A DNA stretch of 64,000 nt from Rotaria sp. Silwood1 (taxonomy: Eukaryota; Rotifera; Eurotatoria; Philodinida; Philodinidae). Location of the stretch: positions 397,507-461,506 of the forward strand of contig CAJNOP010000003.1 of NCBI GenBank assembly GCA_905250075.1, read 5' to 3'. The position numbers and the translations under genes were made by a program. A model generated the notes under the pieces. It searched no databases. It saw only the letters and a program-made list of their open reading frames with translations, and had not been told where the DNA came from. Positions 57,164 to 64,000 of this stretch are shown piece after piece; the first letter of the stretch is position 1, and each line of letters starts with the position of its first letter.

Positions 57164-58944
57164 CTAGCGAACCATAACGCCCTGAGCAAATTTTGCATGA
57201 TTATTTAGAATATGTTTCATACCACTATAACAACGATTACCAGGAGTTATGGAACATGATGATGTTGAAGATGGACCAGAAGCTTGTGGAAATATAAGAC
57301 GAGAATAAGGTTTTATTGTTAATGGTTGTGATACATTCATCCTACTCTCTGATGAAGATGATGAAGGTGAAGATGAAGGAGATGGTGAAGATGATGATGA
57401 TGATGATGATGATGAACTTCCGCCATTAAGTTTATTTTGAACAGATGTATGTGTTTTATGTCGTATATGATTAGCATAGAATGGATTTTGTAATAAAACA
57501 AGCATGCATCTTGGCGGTACAACTATTTCAGGTCGTTTACTTGTTTCACCAAGACGACAACCTGGATGCCAAACAAGTATTTGAGCACTATTAGCCTGAA
57601 AGAAAAAAATGAAAAATTAATAAAATAAACCCTGAAAAAAACGATCATTATATTGATGATCAATGTCAAATATACCTGGAAAGAATCCTTAACAAAAGAA
57701 AAAAAAACTCACATTAGGTGGATAAAGGACACAGGTTGGTATACGAATATTTTGTTTAAGGATTTCAGGTTGAATTGGTATCGGATCAGATACAAGTGTT
57801 GCACGTGAACCTGGAGGTTTTGTTGGATCAATATTTATTTCAAGATCCATTTGCCAACTTATTGTTTTAAGTACAAGTATAGAACCACTTCGAGCATTCA
57901 TTGCAACAAGCCATGTATAAAAACTTTGATGACGTTTTACATTTGTTAAACGTGCTAAACGTTCGTTACTAGTTGGAATATCCCATGTTATATGAGGATA
58001 AAAATTATCATTCATAACAACTTTTAGTGCTGTATAATCTGTACATGGTCCTTGAATTTCAATAACTTCAGATTTTGAACCATAAAATGGATAATTACGT
58101 CCATCAGAATCGGATATCATTGGATTTTGACCAGACATTAGTTGAGGAAATTCCCAACTTGAATAACCACTATCACCATATGCATTAAAAAAATCCATAC
58201 GAGTACATGATTGAATCCAGCCAATTTTCCAATGTTCACCTTCATCTAATGGAGGAAACTTTATCATAGCTGTTGCTCTATTAATTAAAATAGAAAGATA
58301 GGGTTTCTTTTTTTGTTTTCTTTCTTTTCGTGAGTTTGAAGAAAAAAGAAACATCTATTACCGAAAATGTGGTGTTCGATATTTTAAAACAGCTGGACTT
58401 TTTTCATCAATTATTGTTGGACGATTTTCAATTTTAGCTTCAAGCTCTTGTATACGAATTGGTAATATTGACTTTGTTACATTTAATTGTGATGATTGAT
58501 AATGAATTTTTTCTTGCTGCATTTGTTCTTGTTGAGGTTTTTCATTATTAACTGTTCTCATGACAATAGCACGTTTTGCTTTGTCAATCAATTGGCCCAT
58601 TACATTCATGCCAACGATTGTTGATGTCGTTGTTGAAACAGCCTCTTGTTCTTGTTGCTTATACTGTTGGACATTGAGAAAGGCCTATGGAAGAAAAAAA
58701 AGAATGTCAATTGAAATATTTAATTTATATATATGAATATTTTGTTTTCTTATCTGATTCACGTTTCATAGTTAATTATTTCTAGGACGTACATACATAT
58801 ATACATATATGTACGTATATATATATATATACTTATCAAAAGTTCATTTAGTCATCTACGTCTTTTAACGCATACCTGAGTAGATGACGGAATTTCACTA
58901 GCTCGATAGCTAGTAGTTGGATAGGAATGTGAGTAGAACTGCAT
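57164..58944 (-). CDS. FAM78: FAM78-family protein
   Basis: Member of the animal FAM78A/B family, whose biochemical role is not established. Four exons (58944-58876, 58684-58362, 58277-57713, 57595-57164) give 462 residues. The conserved core starts at SPAVLKYRTPHFRATAMI and continues with EHWKIGWIQSCTRMDFFNAY, SSWEFPQL, ISDSDGRNYPFYG, VVMNDNFYPHITWDIP and HQSFYTWLVAMN. All of these are collinear with vertebrate FAM78. The C-terminal part has AQILVWHPG and IVVPP. It is longer than the vertebrate proteins (about 260-280) owing to an N-terminal Gln-rich stretch and a C-terminal extension. That extension carries a Ser/Pro run encoded by a GAT/GAA tract on the opposite strand. No signal peptide or membrane helix is evident. 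Confidence 0.9.
57384..57415. repeat. (GAT)n tract coding for poly-Ser in FAM78
   Basis: A run of GAT units on the plus strand is read as serine codons on the minus strand within the FAM78 C-terminal extension. It is likely variable in length. Confidence 0.8.
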
Positions 58945-59311
58945 AGTAGTTTTTTTTCTTGTGAATAAGAAGTAGTTGTATAAAAATTTATAACAATAAT
59001 AATAATAATAATAATAGTGTTGAATAACTATTATTAAATATATATATGCTTGTCGTGGTAGATGTAAGATGAAGCAAACATAGAAATGCACCCGTTATTT
59101 TGACATGATGATATTGAAGTAGTGTTGTCCTTCAAGATCTCATAGTCTCCTGTTGCTTGATCCTAAACGTGCGCGTAACATTCGTCTTGCCGTCTACTGT
59201 AAGAGAATAGCCTTGATTTTTTTTCTTTCTTTCTCTCCATTCGTCTTTCTTTTTTCCTCTTTTCTTATGCGTCTACTGGATTCTCGCGTTTTTTTTCTGT
59301 ACTTACTAAAT

Positions 59312-59333
59312 GACGACGACGACGACGACGACG
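59312..59333. repeat. (GAC)n microsatellite
   Basis: About seven GAC/ACG units upstream of FAM78. Confidence 0.8.
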
Positions 59334-61221
59334 ATACAGACAATAAACATCTAGCCTCTTTGCATTAGTTTGCGCATCATTATTATCAACAAGAAAAAAA
59401 AAACAACATATCTACTATCGAAACGAATAGTTTGAAGAAGAACGCATTATTATCAGTTAACAACCATACAACTATCATAATCATGTATCTATGAGTGTCG
59501 TCAAAAGCAAACACGATTGCAAACACATAATAATATATATTAATTGAAATATGTGTATTTTCCATATACTTGAAAAAATTATAATTCTTTTTCTTTATAC
59601 GTACGGTAATAATACAAATAACTTGCAATACATAATAAACCATCATATAGTAAAGCCAATATGTTAATTCAATATTTTCAATTTCATGATCATTATCATT
59701 ACTAACTACCATTGTAATCATTGTTAGATTTTTTTTTTATTCAAATTTTTACTAAATGATTTATCAAGTCAAATATAAAAGTCGTCGATATTCTTAAAGG
59801 AATGCGCTTCGTTGCACATTAAATGTGCAATATATATAAAATATAATATTACAAAAAAAAAGTAAAGTTCAACACATAAACGTAGTTTAATATGAATGAA
59901 AAGAGGAAAAGACATAAAGATGAAGAAGAAGAAAAAAAAAACGACAGAAGAAAAGAAAAAAGAACGAGAATGCTAGCGTGTTTCTCGATGAAGTCGCTTG
60001 CTGAATTGAATCAAAGGGTATGTGAATGAGGAATAAAATGAAATCGAAAAAACTCTAATGAAAAATAAATGAGCGTCACAAACATGAAGTTGAAATACGT
60101 TTATATGCTTTAGTCATTGAAGTTATAGTAGTGATAATCGGGTTGAGTATGTGTATGCACATATATAGTATGCAAACATTTTCACATCAAGATGTGATTA
60201 AAGCGAGTGAATGACTACGAAAAGAGAAATAGAACAATAAGAGAGGTACAGAGATAGATGCAGAATAGATCACATATAGGTGAAACGATATATTGTATCG
60301 ACACGGCTATACAATTTATGCACACTATTTAGTAACAAGGAAAAAAAGAAACATATACTATACATTCCTTTTTTTTTTCTATGTTAGTATTCAAAGAGAA
60401 GGCGACATTTCTTTTTCCGGGAAGTATACATGCCTAGATAAGCGTACAATACGAATAAGGCAAACATAAGAATATTTTCCTTATGTTTCCATATTCTATT
60501 TGAATTAGTTCGATTATTTATTATAGTTTTTATTAAGGTTCTATATTTGGCATTAAGTTTCTACTGTTATATTACCTTTCATTTAATTGTATGAAAGGAA
60601 TAGATGATTGACTATAAAAAAATTTTTGATTAATATTATATGATTAAAAATAATGTATTAACTTCGGATTTTTTAAAACTGACTAAACAACATGACATTG
60701 AATCTGTTTGAACAATATTCGATAGTTGATATATCGGATTCTTTTCATTATTCAACAAAACTTAAAATGTTAAACTTTATGCGCTTTTCTATTTTGTTTC
60801 CTTATTATTTATTTTGTTTTTTTTTCATTATCTAAATCTACAGAAAAGTGAAATATTACCTTTCCTTTTATTCTTGAATTGGACCACCTGGTATGTCAAA
60901 CGTGATGATGACAAAAGAGCACATCTGTATTACTGTCTTTCTTCGTCACATGTTAAAGAGAAAGAGTGTAAAGGAAAAGGTTTCATTTTCTTCGAGTTGC
61001 ATAGGGTTTGCATATATGTGCGTACGCTCACGCACGCTCTTTCGTACACGGGAGACAACGACGAAATTGCAAATAGAGTCTATTTTTCCCTCCTCCCCTC
61101 TTTCGCTCTCTTCTCATCTAATGCCTGGCTAAATACAAAGTGATCTATTCCTTTCTTTCTCTCTCTCTCTTTCTCCAAACGACGACAACGTACACAAATA
61201 ACAATAACAGATGATTTGCGG

Positions 61222-61244
61222 GAAGAAGAAGAAGAAGAAGAAGA
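61222..61244. repeat. (GAA)n microsatellite
   Basis: About seven and a half GAA units in intergenic DNA. Confidence 0.8.
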
Positions 61245-63125
61245 GACTAGTCAATTAATTGTATACATGATGCAACAGTTGTTGAAATAAGCAAAGTTTA
61301 TTTTGTTTTATTTTATTTTCAGTTTTTAACAGTAAGGTAAAATCATGTCTAGTTGTTCATCAAACAAGTGAAGATAGATTTGTTAAATAATACATAATAT
61401 CTTATCTTTTGTTTTTTCAAGTTATAAGGTCTTAATTTACGATTTGTAATTGTAATTTTCATTGTAATAAATGATTACTCATTTTAGACTATAATTATAT
61501 ATATTATAAATAGAAATAGTTTAATAACAATCTGTGTAATTGCCAATATGTAAGTTAAACATTTGCAATTAATAAATATACTATTGTATATACAAAACAA
61601 AAATATGCTTGTTGTTTACTGTCGTCCTTTTCTCATAATTTCGATCACTTGCTTTTATTTGTCCTTAAGAATATTGTGACCTTCTAATATCAATTCTGAA
61701 ATCTGTTTTTGAAGTATATGTTAGGAAAAAAAGAATAGAAGTGAAGGATTGATAAATATTTAACTAACGCTAAGTAAATGATATTTATTTATTGTGTATC
61801 AAAGAATTAAATTATCGGAAATCGTTTAAAATATCAAATTAATTATTTACATGGATTCAGAAGATTTCTATGGTAAAGTTTAATATAAAATCTACCTGTT
61901 TTTTTTTTCAAGGTTTCATTCGAATTTTGAAAATAAACTGCAAGTTTGATTAAACGATTGTTTCTATTTGATTAACGAGGCATTATTCTTTGCATTTTTA
62001 GGACTGAAACCAAAATGTGTATCTAAATTATTGATTAATACACATTCATGAATGATATGTTTTATCATTATATATTCTATAGGCTACGATTGTATGATGT
62101 TTAGAAGTACAATACGATTTCCAATAATCAATAAAGAGTTCAATGTGTAACTACAAACATATTGTTGTTTGTCATAATGAAAACGAAGAGAGTGAATCAA
62201 AAGTTTCTCGACAAAACATTTGATTATTTGTCGTGTGTTTAATTACATTGATAGTGTATTAGAATTAGAGGCTTGTGCTCTTTTAAAACATATACTTGGA
62301 ACTTTTCTGAAACATTCGACCTATAAGTGAATTTGGAAAAGACTCACACATATTTTTTGTTTTGGAGAAAAAAAATTCCAAATGAAACTTGCTTGAGATA
62401 TGCTGCAAAATTTCATTGAATATGTTGAATGATGCAGAAAGTAATTTTCTACAAAGCAGTATATTTGAATAAAAGTTTTTTTGCAAACGATTACGGTACA
62501 GTAGAGGTTTTTATAAAGTGTATTCTGATGATTTTCTTCTTTTCAGCGCGAAATGATCGTCTGTCACAACTCTGCTATCTTTGAGCGGATTAACCAAAAC
62601 TAGAACTAGTCTTATCTCAAATTTTCAGACCTAGGTCTAACCGACTTTAATAAAAAATCTCGATTCTGGCATTATTTTATCGAGTAGAGATCACCTTCAA
62701 CTACTATATTTTCACAGAACTTATTTAATGTCTACGGGAAACAGTGTTGTTTCCAGAAAAATTAGATTTTTGTCTCGTTAGAAAATCTTGTTGAATCTTG
62801 TCAAGATTTACTCATAGCTCAATCGTCACAGAAAAACTCGAAGTATATATATTCTGATTTCAATACACTACTAATGCATTCAAAGACGCAACCAATAAAT
62901 AAATTTTTTTGTCGAGAAATTTTCGTTCTACCTCTTAATTAGCTTTATTTGATGAAGAGATATAAAAATTTGCTACTTATTTATTTCAATATTCATTTAT
63001 GATTTTTAACATAATTAAAATTCATATTTAAGAAAATTTGCTATGAAAAAAAAAATTTTTTTGTTGTTATGAATCATAGTTCAACTAAATATATTCCTTT
63101 CTTTAATAATTTTAATTTGAATAAA

Positions 63126-63617
63126 ATGCTTTTTAAGTTCGTTTTTCTTTTTATTTATATCTTAACTAATATTTATTCGACATTAGTTACTTATACATTA
63201 TATTAAACAAATGATATACGTCAACATAATTGGAAAGGATCAATTTGTTGACTAATCTTTTCTTTAAATAAAACAAACCAACCATTATTCATTCAACTTG
63301 ATATAAATCATGGAAATCAATGTTCAACAATAATACTTGTTTATATTCGTAGTGTATTTATTGTTCAAAAAAAAAACTTTCGTGATATTCATTGTAATCA
63401 TCAACAGATACGGCAAATGATATCAATAAAAACCGAACGAATTCATCGATATCAAATGACTTCTATTGGTATTAGTCTTGTTAGTATTCTATTAATCCTA
63501 TTTTCTATTAAACGATCACGAATATATACAAATCTACTTGAATTATTTGATCATCAAAATACTTCAATTTCGAATATAAAACCAATAAATCATATAAAAA
63601 GTATCGGAAAATATTAA
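63126..63617 (+). pseudogene. Small type-I membrane protein frame with two premature stops
   Basis: From ATG 63126 one frame runs 164 codons to TAA 63617 but is broken by TAA at 63204-63206 (codon 27) and TGA at 63249-63251 (codon 42). On both sides of the stops the peptide looks like a real protein. It starts with a signal-like segment (MLFKFVFLFIYILTNIYS), then an extracellular part with Cys residues. A membrane helix (SIGISLVSILLILFSI) and a basic cytoplasmic tail end it. No GT..AG intron removes both stops cleanly. It is most likely a recently inactivated gene, or carries assembly errors. I do not recognise the family. Confidence 0.5.
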
Positions 63618-64000
63618 ATCAACTCGTATCAATCAAACACAATCAATAAGTTTAACTGTTCCAAAACAAATTAAAACGACGAAATAATAAATCCATCGTG
63701 TTTGATTTTTTTCTCGTTTCAATTAGACAAAAAAAATCGATTTATCTTTTTACTCTTGTTTATATATATATATACACACACATATACGTTTCGTATAGAT
63801 GACGAAATAAAAGCAACAAACTAAATTCGTTTTCTTCCATGTATCACAGAATAAACTGAATGTGCAATGTGAATGAATACATAAAAACAACATGTGAGAA
63901 AGAGATCATAAACCAAATACACACACACAAAGAATTAACCATCTCTCTTCGTTATACATACAAGCAAAGAAATAACTAATGAAAACAAGTGTTTTTCTCT
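63618..64000. other. Right-edge AT-rich sequence
   Basis: Contains a short TATA/CACA tract near 63762-63783 and no recognised gene before the window ends. Confidence 0.5.

Larger units (their letters stand above)
58945..63125. other. Intergenic region with simple repeats
   Basis: About 4.2 kb, AT-rich. It contains (AAT)n at about 58994-59015, (GAC)n at 59312-59333, a TA-rich palindrome near 58798-58830 just inside the FAM78 first intron, and (GAA)n at 61222-61244. Short open frames here have no family resemblance. No gene was recognised. Confidence 0.55.

Noticed and set aside
60814..61143. Open frames over a pyrimidine-rich stretch
   Set aside because: Composition follows simple repeats, overlapping frames are equally open, and no family resemblance was seen.
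63204..63251. Recoding (readthrough or Sec) of the two stops in the 63126 frame
   Set aside because: One is TAA, which is not used for Sec, and no SECIS-like fold was seen downstream. Decay or sequence error is simpler.

Overview
This is a eukaryotic, AT-rich window from a small invertebrate. Its genes are cut into many short exons by introns that are mostly 45-120 bp long with GT..AG ends, plus a few introns of about 0.7-1.5 kb. The gene content is metazoan: an innexin, KDM5 with JmjN/ARID/PHD/JmjC, a FAM78 protein, an RSKR-type kinase, and a deiodinase-like selenoprotein with an animal-type SECIS. The compact introns, low GC, decayed NHL-repeat copy and a candidate foreign enone reductase suggest a rotifer, probably bdelloid. 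That assignment is an inference, not proven by the sequence.

Layout: 1-2662 innexin (+, 5' end outside the window); 3039-3918 EF-hand protein (-); 4666-5417 RA/RASSF-like protein (-); 7619-11451 beta-hexosaminidase (+), tail to tail with a B-box-like zinc-finger protein (11480-11899, -); 12429-19791 a 24-exon leucine-rich-repeat protein (-); 20373-21320 PPPDE/DESI-type peptidase (-); 21513-22790 a decayed NHL-repeat copy; 22.8-28.4 kb gene-poor, with a transposon-like minisatellite element and a false assembly gap; 28410-29121 cyclophilin (+); 30075-31412 PRISE/progesterone-5-beta-reductase-like enzyme (+); 33376-42345 KDM5 histone demethylase (-, 26 exons); 43524-44813 a TTAA-flanked fold-back element; 45536-46501 iodothyronine-deiodinase-like selenoprotein (+) with a SECIS in its 3' UTR; 47292-51733 RSKR/SgK494-like kinase (-), with a palindromic element in one intron; 57164-58944 FAM78 protein (-); 63126-63617 a small membrane-protein reading frame broken by two stops.

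The genes are independent eukaryotic loci, not an operon. All exon models were assembled by hand and every junction keeps reading phase, so the spliced lengths are internally consistent. Splice sites remain predictions without transcript data. The most interesting items are the selenocysteine gene with a foldable SECIS, the 10-bp-TSD element filled with GACTTC repeats, the TTAA fold-back element with mirrored halves, and the candidate horizontally acquired enone reductase.
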